Positions 11,769 through 23,995 of a DNA stretch of 64,000 nt are shown here, piece by piece. The translations under genes were made by a program, and so were the position numbers. The notes beneath the pieces are model-generated. The model had not been told where the DNA came from and ran no database searches. It saw nothing but the letters and a program-made list of their open reading frames with translations. This DNA comes from Asterias amurensis (taxonomy: Eukaryota; Echinodermata; Asteroidea; Forcipulatida; Asteriidae): NCBI RefSeq assembly GCF_032118995.1, contig NC_092661.1, positions 5,704,494 to 5,768,493 on the forward strand, in the 5' to 3' direction. How positions within the stretch are numbered: position 1 is the stretch's first letter; each line of letters opens with the position of its first letter.

Positions 11769-13000
11769 GGTACGTGACGGGCATTTGGATTGACCTGTTG
11801 AGACATACTTCAAACCGTCAACGCACATTCAGCAGCTTCATTACCCGCATTTCGTAAACATGAATTCTACAATGAGCCTATGTTATAGATTGCCCTGCAT
11901 GCGTGCTTGTGCAATTGAAACCACTGTTTGCGCTTCGAGTTGGGTCTTATGGCGTATACTGTTTATCTCAATGCTTCCCCAAGTTCTGTAGACACAAATC
12001 ACGGGGATAGTATGCAGGTGAGATTCGACCCCGATCTTTACCGGTAAATGGCCCGTTTGATTTGTACTATCTGCACAACCGATAAATACTGTATTCCAAT
12101 GGAGCTATTAATAAACCACAAACACATCATTCACACCAAAGTATACCTTGTGTGCTATTTTTTTTTCATGTGCGCGAAATCAGTCATTGAAAGAGTGGAT
12201 CGGTCAACGCCTACATTTTTAATAATTCCTGCATAGTTTACGTTTGACGTCCTGTTTATTTCATGGCAGCCCGCCGTTATTGTATCAAACATCCCGCGCT
12301 TCTTTATTCAACTCACAATAAGGCAAGGAAACATGACAGACTCAGGTTTATGCGGATCTCCCTCGAGAATGTCTCCACTGCATAAAAGATATACAAACAA
12401 TCAAGTTGAGATTCATGCACTATCATATTCTCCATCACTGAAAGGAATTACTCCCCTAAATCTCCAATCTATATTCCCATCTCCGTCACAAAAGCTTCAG
12501 GGGAGTATTTTTCCCCTGACAAAGACTTGTTTGCAGGCGAAGTTGAAAGGAGTGTAGTTTCATATCTACTCCGACAACAACTCCTTGTCTCCTATTTGGA
12601 CATGAGATCTCCCGAGATTGAGTTTCGATTCCTATTCAGCAATTTATATGATGACAAAGAAATCCTAAAAGAAGCAAAGTTAATGGATCCGGCGTTTCTC
12701 ATCGTGGGAATAGAATTGTAGCTAACTCAAGATTGTTTGTTCCGTTAATGAAAGTGCTTCTGTGTCCACAAGGAATTTATATACAATGAACTCGAGTTAA
12801 AGCACAAGAGAATTAGGAAAGTACAAAATGGATTTGTGATTTTACTTTTGGCTTACTCGGTTGAGATTGAACGCTCCTGGTGAATAAAGTGTTGTTTCTT
12901 GAAACATAGTTTGAAACGGAAAATAATCAACCCCAACGCAGGACCCAACACTTTCAAAGTGTAATTATCACCAAACTCATGCAAGTGTTGGATTCAACTC
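11769..13000. other. Intergenic, no gene supported
   Basis: Several 60-75 codon frames between 12048 and 12721 show no recognised protein. No repeat or RNA gene seen. Confidence 0.4.
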
Positions 13001-13004
13001 TTTA

Positions 13005-13165
13005 GTTGTTATAGTCTAGTTGGTCTAACACTGCTCTAGATTTGAAAAGGTCGTGGGTTCGAATCCCTCCCGAGTAATGTGATTTAGTTTACAGAACTTG
13101 GGTAAATACTGAGTATCATACAGTGCTCACACACATGTAAGGATAAAACCACAAATTAAAAATGT
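13005..13165 (+). repeat. tRNA-headed SINE copy (decayed)
   Basis: Box A-like TAGTCTAGTTGG and an exact box B GGTTCGAATCC at about 13055, then a body matching the copies at 38966 and 39223 (GTAAATACTGAGTAT, ACAGTGCT, CACACA). The internal RNA polymerase III promoter points to a tRNA-derived SINE, not a functional tRNA. Confidence 0.65.
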
Positions 13166-14504
13166 TTTGTTTCAAACACTGACAGGAACAAAACAGATAT
13201 GGATTTAGACTAGACACAAATTTTCAATTATAGATTCCTTGAGTACACTTAGCACTGTTCTGTATGGAAGGACCTGAATATGAATGCCTTGCAAGAGACG
13301 ATTTAGGGTAAAGTCTATGTGTAGCCAAAGGTTTTTTTCTGCGAAATTATCACTTGCAAAACTATCTGATGCAGACACAGAGGGCGCCCTTATGAACCTA
13401 CATACAGGCCTCTTGTGTTTAGGTCGAAAAGAAGGAAACAGCCTGAACTACGCTCCGAACGTGACATTTTACTTTTACTCAATGGTAGGTTTATATTAAA
13501 ATACTCGACGACCTGTTTCCTTGCATGCCCACTTCAGATGAAACCTATCAAAGCTTGAATTGCTCGGTGTTTTATGCTAGTCGTAGATGAATCAGGTAAA
13601 CTATGAACCAGTGGCGTCTCATAAAGCACGTACATCAATTGAGTATAGACATCATGCCAATCTTGTGTCATCAATAATTCACTTTTCCACGTCACTGACG
13701 AACCATTGGCCTTCAATCTATTTACCTACAAAATCCTTACACTTGTGAAAAATGTCAACTTAGAAGGTTGGATACAAGTATGCTCCATCACTCTCGTTTT
13801 AATTAAAAAATAAAAATTGCCAATACTCCACTCATGCCACTCTACAACTACAAAGGCCTGTACGCAACCGTACGCAACCTGTACGTACGCAATTCAATTG
13901 GTTCTTGCATTTATAACCTTCAAAGGAATAGTGATCATAGCAAAATGTTGTATCTTTAAACTAAACTGTAAAACTAATATACTGATCAAGTTATTGAACA
14001 CCTGTCCTGATGAGGGCAACTTGATTATATTGTGTAAGCTTTTACGAGACTCAAAATATTCATATCAAGTTGAGAGGTTATTAAACATCAGGGTATCATA
14101 CAGGAAGGTTTTTATTACTTCGTCATTTTACAAAATTTGATTGGCAATATTTGTATCTAATAATTTTTGCTCCGAGGCAAATACGACCTACAACAATTAC
14201 AAAAAAAAATCAAATTAATCTGAAATTAGCACAAAGACAGTCAAATAATGTTATGCGAAATGCAAATAATTATCTCAAAAATTAGTTGTTATTTATCTCC
14301 TTATTAATATCATGATACAAAATAGTATGGTCGTGATAAAACAAAACGCATCGTGAAAAAAAATAATGTGTGCCTGCAGTTCTGCAGTTTTTAAAAAAAT
14401 GATGTAAAACATTTCATGTTAATTTCTCAAGATCAAACCCTTTATTAGGAAACTGAGTGACAGCACCATTCGCTGTTTCATTGAAGTCCTTTGACCAGGT
14501 CGAC
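13166..14504. other. Intergenic, no gene supported
   Basis: Strongly AT-rich, especially 14150-14420. A 107-codon plus frame at 13817-14140 is not recognised. Confidence 0.4.
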
Positions 14505-14894
14505 TTAAAGGCAGTGGACACTATTGGTAATTACTCAAAATAATTATTAGCATAAAACCTTTCTTGGTAACGAGTAATGGGGAGAGGTTGGTAGTATAAA
14601 ACATTGTGAGAAACGGCTCCCTCTGAAGTGCCATAGTTTTCGAGAAAGAAGTAATTTTCCACGAATTTTATTTCGAGACCTCAGATTTAGAACTTGAGAT
14701 CTCGAAATCAACCATCTAAACGCACACAACTTTGTGTGACAAGGGTTATTTTTCTTTCATTATTATCTCGCAACTTCGATGACCGATTGAGCTCAAATTT
14801 TCACAGGTTTCTTATTTTTGGCATAATAATGTTGAAATACACCAACTGTGAAGGCTAATCTTTGACAATTACCAATAGTGTCCACTGCCTTTAA
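14505..14894. repeat. TTAA foldback MITE, family 1
   Basis: 390 bp full-length copy with intact ends and TTAA on both sides. Confidence 0.88.
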
Positions 14895-15600
14895 CAACCT
14901 CCCTTTAAGTTTACATTAGCTCGTAGCCCATGCAAAAACTGGAGTGTGTTGAATTAATTGTCACGTTGTTTATAAACCGCACTTGACGATGAAATTGAAA
15001 TTGCTTCTCCAGCAAAGATTTATTGTTGACTGAGCTTTTGTGATTGCCTTGCTCATGGCCGCTGATGATTCAATTCCACGGTGTTTATCTTTCATTAAAA
15101 CATTCCAAACAAGAACGTGAATCTTGTTTGTTCGTTTAATAATTTGCGTACGTTTTTTAGTTAAAGACCGTCAAACCCCTCAGGGGGATTTTTGCTGCGC
15201 TTGATATTATTATATTTATTTGCATTATAAACGGTGGTACGTGTGTATTTTGTTATATATATACATTGATAAATTGAGTTATGTACACGCTTGCGGGTGT
15301 GATGGCTGCGGATGGCCTGAACGACGGGGTGTTGGGAAGAGAATGAGAGGGGCAGATGGATCGCTGGTAGAGACACATGGTGTCCGTTATTCGCTGGAAC
15401 CTTTCATTTTATTTAATTTCATTTATTATGTTTGTAAAACCCCTATCAGAAAAGCGAACGTAATCACAATCCACGAACCCCGGGGATAAGACAAGGAAGG
15501 ATGAAGGGAGGAAACCCCAGAGATTCTTCCGGGGAAAACCCACGCAGTCAAGTGTAGGGACTGAAAACCCACGCTACATATAGTGCCCCCAGCATTTAGC
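14895..15600. other. Intergenic, no gene supported
   Basis: A short block GGTGTCCGTTATTCGCTGG at about 15379 recurs near 19650, so part of this is repeat-derived. No coding exon recognised. Confidence 0.4.
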
Positions 15601-15606
15601 GAACCG

Positions 15607-15792
15607 GTGTGGCGGTTCCAGTCCCCCCCCCCCCCCCCCCCCCCGTGTTCAGTTTCCGGGACTCAGTACAGCATTATAACAATTTGAATACTTTCGCTTG
15701 CTGTGCGTAGGCGTCGCATGACGTAATGTTACCGTATTTGGCCATTCGGAAATTAAAGTGAACACGGCGGAAAGTTGAAACCGCCACATCTG
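15607..15792. repeat. Inverted repeat pair around a C-run
   Basis: The left arm (GTGTGGCGGTTCCAGTC, then GTGTTCAGTTTCCG) pairs with the right arm (CGGAAATTAAAGTGAACACG, then GAAACCGCCACATC). A run of about 20 C lies within the left arm. Foldback element, about 185 bp. Confidence 0.6.
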
Positions 15793-16004
15793 GTCCTATA
15801 TGTTGAAGGCGAGGAAAGATACCGCTCAACCAACCCAACCACCCTGGGTTATTGGCGGTTGGACAGCAAAGGAGAGAAGGGGGTGGGTGCATTTGTGGAA
15901 AAGATCTGATCCTGATTCGAACGGTTCACAATACAGTGCGCCACCAAGAGTTTGCCTTGAAGAAGTGCCAATTTGACGGTGTATAGGCCCACGCCTCCTA
16001 AGAG

Positions 16005-16150
16005 GCATCCGGGTTAGACTGGGCCTCTGTCTTTAACCGCAAGGCACCCCAAGGATTGGCAAGGGTCCGCAAGGATCCACAAGGATAAGTACAGGTCCCT
16101 GCCGCCGCGGCTGCGGCAGCCGCGATATCCAGTGATTCCATTGGATACAT
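16005..16150. repeat. Dispersed GC-rich fragment
   Basis: The blocks GACTGGGCCTCTGTC, AACCGC and CCAGTGATTCCATT correspond to GACTGGGCCCCTGTC, TCCGC and CCAGTGATTTCATT at about 40685-40755. Family unknown. It includes the palindromic patch GCCGCGGCTGCGGCAGCCGC. Confidence 0.45.
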
Positions 16151-16490
16151 TGTTATTGGTAATATTGTCAAAGACCAGTCTTCTGACTTGTGAAAATTTG
16201 AGCTGAATTATTGGTCGCCGAAGTTGCAGATGCTCGATTTCAAGACATTTAAATTATAAATCTGAGGTCTCGAAATCAAATCCGTGGAAAATTACTTCTT
16301 TCTCGCAAACTATATACGTTATTTCTTACAATGCTTTGTGCTATCAACAGCTCTCCATTACTAGTAACCAAGTAAGTTTTATGCTTAATATGTTTTAGTG
16401 TATTTTGTAGCCTAAATAGCCCAAACGAAGCCGGTGTGCCCCTTTAATAACCAATAGGTAGTCTGCCAAAATAGTGTCCACTGCCTTTAA
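16150..16490. repeat. Family 1 MITE, 5'-eroded and carrying a small insertion
   Basis: Starts inside the left arm (TTATTGGTAATATTG) and ends with a good right terminus TAGTGTCCACTGCCTTTAA. About 60 bp of foreign sequence interrupts the right arm near 16390-16455. Confidence 0.7.
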
Positions 16491-16634
16491 ACGTGCAGTG
16501 ACATATAGTGGTCTTGGTGCAAGACGTTTCTCGTTTGTCCGGGAGCCCAGCAAGGTTTATGGAAGTTTTGAGTGCAAAAGGTTTGAGGTGTGGGATGTAT
16601 AGTACCCCTTGGGGGAACCTTAAAATGTGAATTC

Positions 16635-17025
16635 TTAAGTACAGTGGACACTATTGGTAGTTACTCGAAATAATTATAAGCATAAAACCTTTCTTGGTGA
16701 CGAGTAATGGGGAGAGGTTAATGGTATAAAACATTGTGAGAATTGGCTCCCTCTGAAGTGCCATAGTTTTCGAGAAAGAAGTGATTTTTCCACGAATTTT
16801 ATTTCCAAACCTCAGCTCCAGATTTAGAACTTGAGGTCTCGAAATCAACCATCTAAACGCACACAACTTCGTGTGACATGGGTTGTTTTTCTTTCAATAA
16901 TATCTCGCAACTTTGATGACCGATTGAGCTCAAATTTTCACAGATTTGTTATTTTATGCATATGTTGAGATACACTAACTGTGAAGGCTAGTCTTCCAAT
17001 TACCAATAGTGTCTACTGCCTTTAA
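16635..17025. repeat. TTAA foldback MITE, family 1
   Basis: 391 bp, TTAAGTACAGTGGACACTA to GTCTACTGCCTTTAA. Full length with slightly mutated ends. Confidence 0.85.
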
Positions 17026-17079
17026 GCGCACCCAGTGGTGCGTTGGGAGGGGGAGCCCCTAAACACACCCCAAAATTCA

Positions 17080-17965
17080 ATTTCAATGAAATGTCGAGTG
17101 CAAGCTAAATTCCTTCATAAATTGAAATGCCATGGTCTACTGACCAAGAATTCTGTACTTAAGAAAATCAAAAATGGTGCCAAGTCTAATTAAGAAGGCC
17201 CTTGTTAGCACTGATTACACGTTCAAAATGTACCTAACACTCTGCTGAATCAAAATCAACTACTTAAGACAATTTTAAGTGGTGCCATCTTTGCTTAAGA
17301 AAGGGTCAAAGGTCAACAAAGGTCAAAGGTCACTATATTGAAAATGATGTGTGCAAGCAAAATGTCTTCATATATTGAAATGCCATGGTCTACTGAGTGG
17401 GATTTCCATATTTAAGAAAGTGAGTATTGGTGCCAAGTGTAATTTAGAAGGACCTTAATAATTAGCGCTAATAAGACTTTTAAATGAAATTTTGAGTGCA
17501 CCGATGAGACCTATGTCAAAGTGTACCTTACACTGTGCTGACTCAAAATCAACTGCTTAAGAAAATTTGCCATCTTTGCTTAAGAAAGGCTCAAAGGTCA
17601 ACAAAGGTCAAAGTTCAATAAAATTAAAATGATGAGTGCAGGCAACATTTCGTCATTGATTGAAATACCATGGTCTTTTTAGGTCTACTGGATGAGATTT
17701 CCATCTTTAAGAAAGTGAATATTGGTGCCAAGTGTAATTAAGAGCGACTTTCATTATTAACGCTAACTACACGTTAAAATGAAATTTTGAGTGCAAGGAT
17801 GAAACTTGTGTCAAAACAAGTGTTCCTTACACTGTGCGGACCAACAATCAAAGCTCAACAAAGGTCAAAGTTTGGTTTTATCATTGATTGCAAGCAATAT
17901 TTCTTTAAGAATTGAAAGGCTTACCATGGACCACTGAATGAGATTCCAATAGTTAAGGAAATAAA
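17080..17965. repeat. Tandem satellite, 253-285 bp period, four units
   Basis: The word CCATGGTCTACTG or a close variant recurs at about 17130, 17383, 17668 and 17924, giving spacings of 253, 285 and 256. Each unit also has GGTGCCAAGT, TTAAGAAA and GAGTGCA. The first two full units carry CAAAGGTCAACAAAGGTCA; the third keeps a decayed form. Non-coding. Confidence 0.85.
17303..17332. promoter_or_regulatory. Two perfect DR1 nuclear-receptor-type sites
   Basis: GGGTCAAAGGTCA at 17303-17315 and AGGTCAAAGGTCA at 17320-17332 are direct repeats of AGGTCA-type half-sites spaced by one base, the class bound by HNF4 and RXR heterodimers. The next unit has GGCTCAAAGGTCA (17588-17600) and AGGTCAAAGTTCA (17605-17617). 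They lie in a satellite, so use in regulation is only a possibility. Confidence 0.4.
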
Positions 17966-19467
17966 TAATGGTCCTCCATGGTTTAATATGGCCCTTTAAT
18001 CAGTACTAATTACACATTGTGATCAAATGTTTAAGTTCCCTAATTGAACATTGTCGGATAACACTTTTAAGAGCAGTGAACTAACAAAATCCCCAGAAGC
18101 CCCATAGGGTCCAAACACACATAGACATCGGATACACCCAAAGGTCTAATTGCTTAGCAACTGTTACCGGGCAACCAACCATCCTGTCACTGGCTTTATT
18201 GTTGCAGACATCAGGCAGACACGAGACGACCAGCCCCATGTGTATTGTACAATGTTGAGGGTTAGGGTAGACTAAGTAAATAAGATACAAAGTAAACTCC
18301 TCCAACACTTCTCGCTGTGAGTGGTGTCTCACTAAATAATGACTGAAAGAATATGCTAAAGTGGGGGACGATTGGCCAGTAACCTTTAATGCAAATCTTT
18401 TCTCGCTCTAGAGATATGTCTATTCATGGGTCCATTGACTTTGCCTGAGGTAGTAGATTTTCACCTTCTGGGACTTGACATCTCCACCAATGCAAGTTGG
18501 TAAAGCCACTGCAAAGAGTGCGTCCATGCAAGTTGGTTGTCTAATATCAAGTTCGGAAGGTCTACCCCTGCTGCTATTCTCTATCTCTGTAAGACAACTA
18601 CTTACGTCCCTAATCATTGTAGGCCTACTTTACATTTCAGCCGGAGCTACTGCCTCTCACTTATCTTTATAAGATAGGGTGCAGAAGTGTATTGTCTTCT
18701 TGTTGGTGAAGTACGCAGTGAATACGCAGCGAGTATGAACCGGCCTTTAGACAGGTGAGTCGATGCGGGCGCTGTTGGTGAGTTGGCCGCGCTGTGTGTG
18801 AAGGGAAAACGAGAAACGTATTGCACTAAGACTAGTGACAAAGATGCCCAAACAGTCACACGAAACAGTCACACGTCCGCAATAGAAATTGACTGCATGG
18901 GTTCGTTCGTTTAGCTTCCCTAAAGGTCGACCCCGGTCTGCCCCGGTTTACGTTCGAATATCTTTGAAAAGGCTCATCCGGGACAGCCCCCCGGTGCCCT
19001 GCCTTCTGGAGTGGGTCACTTGGGGGCACCCGCGAGGTGCACGACATTACCACGAGAGGGCGAGTGTGATCGTTAGAACCTCTTGTCGAGGGCTCACCCG
19101 AGTGATGAGCACCGCGGCGGGTCGACCAGGGAAACACGAACGCACCGTTAGGCAAGCTCAAAACACACCGGTCACGGGCTAAACATTATTTGTAAGTTTG
19201 ATTGTCCGCTGGCTCATACTTGTTTAAAATAGTAGTTTTTCAGAGACTTAACAAAAATAATAATTAACTATAAATTTATGTTATTATCATTATTTTGTGT
19301 GTAAGGGACGGGTGCTAATATTACACAGTCAGTCTAAAAAAACACTTAGGGAAGAGTAGGACTCTTATTAATAAGCGATTATGAAGAACTAATTTTAGCG
19401 AAGAGAGCAGCTATTTAAAGCAATTATGGAAACTTTAAGCATCCTTTGATATGAATGTTTGTGTACG
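17966..19467. other. Intergenic, includes a GC-rich unexplained block
   Basis: 18890-19185 is clearly more GC-rich than its surroundings and open on both strands (97 and 101 codons), but matches no protein or rRNA I recognise. The rest is ordinary AT-rich DNA. Confidence 0.4.
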
Positions 19468-19620
19468 TAAACTGCGCCAATAAAGTATCTAAATACTTAC
19501 AAATGGTCAGATTTATCGGAACCTGAAATAGTATACAAAAAAATAATTATCAATTTCTATTTCAAGTTCCGATATATCTGACAATTGGCAAGTGTTTAGA
19601 TACTTTATTGGCGCAGTTTA
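19468..19620. repeat. 153-bp foldback MITE, TAAACTGCGCCAATAAAG ends
   Basis: The left end TAAACTGCGCCAATAAAG is matched exactly by the reverse-complement right end. The inner arms AGATTTATCGGAACCTGAAAT and ATTTCAAGTTCCGATATATC also pair. Single copy seen here. Confidence 0.8.
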
Positions 19621-19680
19621 GTTTGGACGCCGGGCTAGACGCCCAACTTGGTGTCCGTTATCGCTAGAACCTTTCGTTAA

Positions 19681-19833
19681 TAGACCTTATCGCAAAATAC
19701 CAATGCGCAAGCGCAGGCTGTTGAATGAGGTGCATTGTGGGATATATATGAATCAAATTTTGCTACCAGCTAGACCACAATGCATCTAATTCCAAGCTTT
19801 ACGCGCGCGCCCCAGTATTTGCGAAAAGGTCTA
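19681..19833. repeat. TA-flanked foldback MITE, family 5 (TAGACCTTWTCGCAAATA ends)
   Basis: 153 bp. The ends TAGACCTTATCGCAAAATA and TATTTGCGAAAAGGTCTA are inverted; the centre has two facing copies of TGCATTGTGG. Copies at 26256-26409 and 38636-38785. It begins 280 bp before the start codon of oxidoreductase A. Confidence 0.82.
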
Positions 19834-19960
19834 TACCCAAAACGAACTTTGGTCAAACAGCGCCCTCTACTTTAAAATTATAACGCTCATCCAGGCAGCC
19901 AGGACAATGTTTTTGTGCTAGAATTTGGCGTTCTTAAAACACGGAGAAAGACTCAATAGA

Positions 19961-22900
19961 ATGAAGAAGTTTGCCGTTTTAGGCGCAACTGGACGAACAG
20001 GTGAGCAGTTATTGCAGCAGGCACTAGATCAAGGACATGAGGTCATAGCTCTGTGTAGAAATCCAGCCAAATTGACAATTCAACACGACAAGTTCCAGGT
20101 ACGTACATTTTATACTAATTATAGGGCCACGCTGCACGCATTCTCACAACGTATCACTACTACTACACTACCCCCTACTGCACGCTCTTACGTGTGTATT
20201 GTTGTAGGTGAAGTTCCTTTACTTCAATAGCATCAAGGTAATGTAGCATAGACACTGTAGTGTAGTATTCAACGTCAACGATCCGTGTGCTATTCGCATT
20301 GTTCACTTAAGTTTATGATCGAATGTTACGAAACGATTCGCTGATAAACCGTCATAGCGCCCTCTTTGTGGGTTGAGTTACTTAATGGGACATGAAAGAT
20401 GAAAGTTGCGTTATTTTTTCCTCTCTTAGTCTCTGTGTGTGACCATTATTGTATACCTCCATGGTGTGACAGAGTCACTCAGTTTGTGTCTGCTCAGGTT
20501 TTGTTTGTTGTTTGCTTTTCAGCCCCTTAAACAAGACAATTCATGTGACGGCCTATTACTCAACTCATCCAGTTCATTATTTTTAAACCAAAGTGTTTCT
20601 GTCTTTGTAGGCTGTTGAGGCAGATGTCTACTCTGCAGACTCTATGATACCGCACTTCAAGGGTTGCGATGCAGTCTTCTCATGTCTAGGGGCAGACAGC
20701 GGGTTGATGAAAACAACAACCTTCTACTCAGATACCATGGCAGCCATTACGGAGGCAATGAGAAAAGCAGATGTACAACGCCTGATCTGCATGGCATCGT
20801 GGTACACAAATTGTACGTACTGCAAAGTTTGCATTTGCGTTTAACAATTCATTCATAAAAATTTGTTAGCATAAAACTTACTTGGTAACGAGTAATGGTG
20901 AGTTGTTGATAGTGGAAAAACTCGTAAGAAACAGCTCCCTCTGAAGTTTTTGAGAAAGAAGTAATTTTCCACTAAAATATCGGAATTTGATTTTGAGACC
21001 TCAGAATTAGATTTTGAGTTCCCAAAATCAAGGATCTGAAAGCACACAACTTCCTTGTTGTTATCTCGCAACTTCAATGACCAATTGAGTTTAAATTTTC
21101 GCAGGTTTGTTATTTTGTGCATTGTTGCTATACAACAAGTGAGAAAACTGGTCTTTGACAACAACAAAGGTGTCTGTGTCTTTAAGCTAGGTAATAATTA
21201 CTTCTTAAAGGAACACGTTGCCTTGCATCGGTCGAGTTGGTCTTTGAAATGCATTTGTAACCGTTTTTTATAAAATGCATATGTGTAGAAAGATGTTGTA
21301 AAAGTAGAATACAATGATCCACACAAATATGCCTTGAAATTGCACGGTTTTCATTTAACCTCGTCGACTAACACGGTCGGCCATTTATGGGAGTCAAATT
21401 TTTGACTCCCATAGATGGCCGACCGTTATATTTCGCGTAGTAAAAGGAAAACCACGCAATTTCGAGGCAAACTTGTGTGGATCATTGTATTCTACTTTTA
21501 AAACATAAAAAAAGGTAACAAACGCTTTTTATAGACCAACTCGTCTGATGCAAGGCAACGTGTTCCTTTAAATCTATGCAACTCACTAGGCCTACATGTA
21601 CACATCAGTTTGGGAGGTAGTGCTTTCTGCTCTACCAGCCAGGCTTCTGATGGGTGATACCCAAGCCTACATCTGTATATTATATGGAGTGTAAAGAGGG
21701 GTAACCCTGTTTCAGCCCAGGAGTGGGTGGCAACGGCCTCTGGAAAAACAGTAGCCCACTTTGAAGTGGCCTTGTGTCTGGCGACTTCATACATCACGTT
21801 TATGAGAACGAACTCAAAATCCATCTCTTTTGAAGTTGTTTTATCTTCTGTGTATTTGTAGATCAATTCTCATGTGTCAATTTAGTTAAGGGTTTCAGGC
21901 CTGATACTTCACGGAGGCAACAGAGGCGATGGCTTTCATGCCCCTGGTCATTACCTTGGTGCCCTTGAAACGCTCTGGCTAGTAGAACGTTACAATTTCC
22001 TCATGGGGTGCACTTTACCATGGAAAAAATGCCTCGGTGTCCTTCCCCTTTGAAGAATGAAGCATACAGGCCTGTGGTTTTCTGCGCCAGGAGTGTCACT
22101 TTGTGACAGACTTAGCACATACAAGTCTCCTATAGTATTTAAAGAGCCAATAAAGGATGATCTCAATATGTCAACTATTACCTTTTTATGGCCAAATAGA
22201 CATCGTAGATACCGGTTAAACACAATTTTACTCTAAAAGTTTGCATTTAGTAACGAATAACTCGAGTCAAAAATGCACCCGGTCGCGCGGCTTTTTCAGC
22301 CGAGAGTCAAACACAGCTTATCTATTATAATGACCCCTTGACGCCAGTGACGATTTTCCCCTAATAGATTTGAACACAGTGCAAACTGAGTGCGCTATTT
22401 TCTACATCAAATAACCGCCACTGACGTCACGATTCCTTTGTCGCGCGGGTTTGTTTGACCCCGTGTTTTTCAGAAATTTGGCTTGGAATGTTCATGAGAA
22501 AAACCATTTTTACCATGTTTTAACGTGAGGTAAGAGACTCGTTATAATTTTTTAATGTTTCCTATGGACTCCAGCTATTAGAAAACTGTAATATCTTTAT
22601 TGTTTGAGATCATCCTTTATCACTTTATATTTATTTAGACAGGAAAGGGGATGGAGGTCCCTTTGCCCAGGAGTGGATATTCAAGCCGATAGCAGGTCTG
22701 ATCTTAGGACGAATCTTGACCAGTATGTCACTGATGGAGTCATTCTTAATAAAGGACTGCCAAGATATCAATTTCACTATTGTCAGACCTCCAGGTCTAG
22801 GTGATACACAAGTCACGGGTGGGTATTATTGCTAGATATACATACCATTTATACGTCAATCTATTAAAAGGCAGTGGACACTTTTGGTAATTCCTAAAAA

Positions 22901-23873
22901 TAATTATTACTCGGTAACGAGTAATGGGGAGAGGTTGAGTGTAAAAACATAGAAATGGCTCCCTCTGAAGTAACATAGTTTTTGAGGAAGAAGTAGTTTT
23001 TCCAGGAATTTGATTTCGAGACCTCGGAATTAGGTCTCGAAATCAAGCTTCTGAAAGCACACAACTATATGTGACAAGGGTGTTTTTTTCTTTGATTATT
23101 ATCTCGCAACTTTGGCGACCAATTGAGTTCAACTTTTCACAGGTTTGTTATTTTATGCATATAATGTTTAGATCCAGCAAGTGAGAAGACTGGTTTTTGT
23201 AGTTACCAATAGAGTCCACTGTCTTTCAACATTGTAGGTGTTACAACCAGTCCTGGGAAAAAATTTTCAATGAAACTAAACTAACTTTGTATCTGTATGT
23301 GACTGAACTCAACAGCAGCCATTTTGTAACTCAACAATCGCACTAAACAATAACAACCAAGAGAGGGCGCTATGCAGAATAGAAACTTTGCAAGTTACTA
23401 AAACAGTAGGCCCAACACATGACATTTTGTTTTGGGGAAATTTTTGTATTCGGATAATGAGCGACTAATTAAAGTTCCATTCATACTTCCTGGGAATGCG
23501 ATACAAATTTTGACATCACAAATTTGTAAAGAATTTAAGTTTGCATCAGTTGAAACTTTGTTGCAAAAACAGCCATGTGCGCATTTGCAGGAAGAATGAA
23601 CCGGACTTCAGGCAAGGCAAATCACTCTTCTTCCAGTTATGTGGTACTATTTTGTAAAGGGTTGTATTTAAACTACATTTATTGTCATCCTCTGAATTTA
23701 ATTACAAAATCATGTTTCTCTTTGCAGATAAAGAGTTTATGACCGAAGAATGCCAGTACGTAAGAAGCCCCTGTGCCACACAGATGGCAAGAGCTGATGT
23801 AGCAAGATTCATGTTGTCAGCATTCGATACGTCTCTCTACGACAAAAAGGCAATTGCTATCTCGCTAGCCTAA
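19961..23873 (+). CDS. NAD(P)-binding oxidoreductase A, flavin reductase / biliverdin reductase B-like
   Basis: Predicted cytosolic NAD(P)H-dependent reductase of the atypical short-chain dehydrogenase fold; relatives reduce flavins and biliverdin. Exons by GT-AG sites: 19961-20098, 20611-20812, 22639-22818 and 23728-23873, total 666 nt, 221 aa, intron phases 0, 1, 1. Exon 1 has the Rossmann glycine motif GATGRTG (residues 8-14) and ALCRNP (30-35), a basic residue where NADP binders have one. Exon 2 has DVYSADSM and FSCLG; exon 3 has VRPPGL near the family's usual PP position; exon 4 has RADVARFML. Length matches the family (about 200-220 aa). The ATG at 19961 aligns with paralog B; an upstream in-frame TTG is not a start. 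Introns 2 and 3 carry foldback repeats. The human BLVRB serine in a TSAF context is replaced by ASWYT, so the substrate is uncertain. Confidence 0.85.
20841..21185. repeat. Decayed family 1 MITE in intron 2 of oxidoreductase A
   Basis: Recognisable from GTTAGCATAAAACTTACTTGG through the GAGACCTCAG hairpin to GTGTCTGTGTCTTTAA. The left end is lost near exon 2. Confidence 0.7.
21205..21571. repeat. TTAA foldback MITE, family 2 (GGAACACGTTGCCTTG ends)
   Basis: 367 bp palindrome in intron 2 of oxidoreductase A. It runs TTAAAGGAACACGTTGCCTT to AAGGCAACGTGTTCCTTTAA. The centre pairs TATGGGAGTCAAATTTTTGA with its complement. Other copies: 8705 (decayed), 24589, 36754, 58792. Confidence 0.87.
21572..22638. 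other. Rest of intron 2 of oxidoreductase A
   Basis: Holds no recognised gene. 21590-21800 has non-repetitive, moderately GC-rich sequence. 21900-21975 shares GGCCTG and CCTTGGTGCCCTT words with 53360-53390, suggesting a dispersed repeat. Confidence 0.45.
22864..23229. repeat. TTAA foldback MITE, family 1, in intron 3 of oxidoreductase A
   Basis: 366 bp. Starts TTAAAAGGCAGTGGACACTT and ends GAGTCCACTGTCTTTCAA, the right TTAA being mutated. Confidence 0.83.
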
Positions 23874-23995
23874 TGAGGCTCCAGAAAACAATAATGGTAG
23901 ACATTTGTTTCAATTCAATAAGACATTTATTTTATATTGACATCATCAATGACAGGGAATATAATTGGTATAAGGACAATTGTAAACAATAGTTT

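Noticed and set aside
17080..17965. CRISPR-like array
   Set aside because: Repeat period of 250-290 bp, the whole unit is repeated rather than short repeats with unique spacers, and the genome is eukaryotic.
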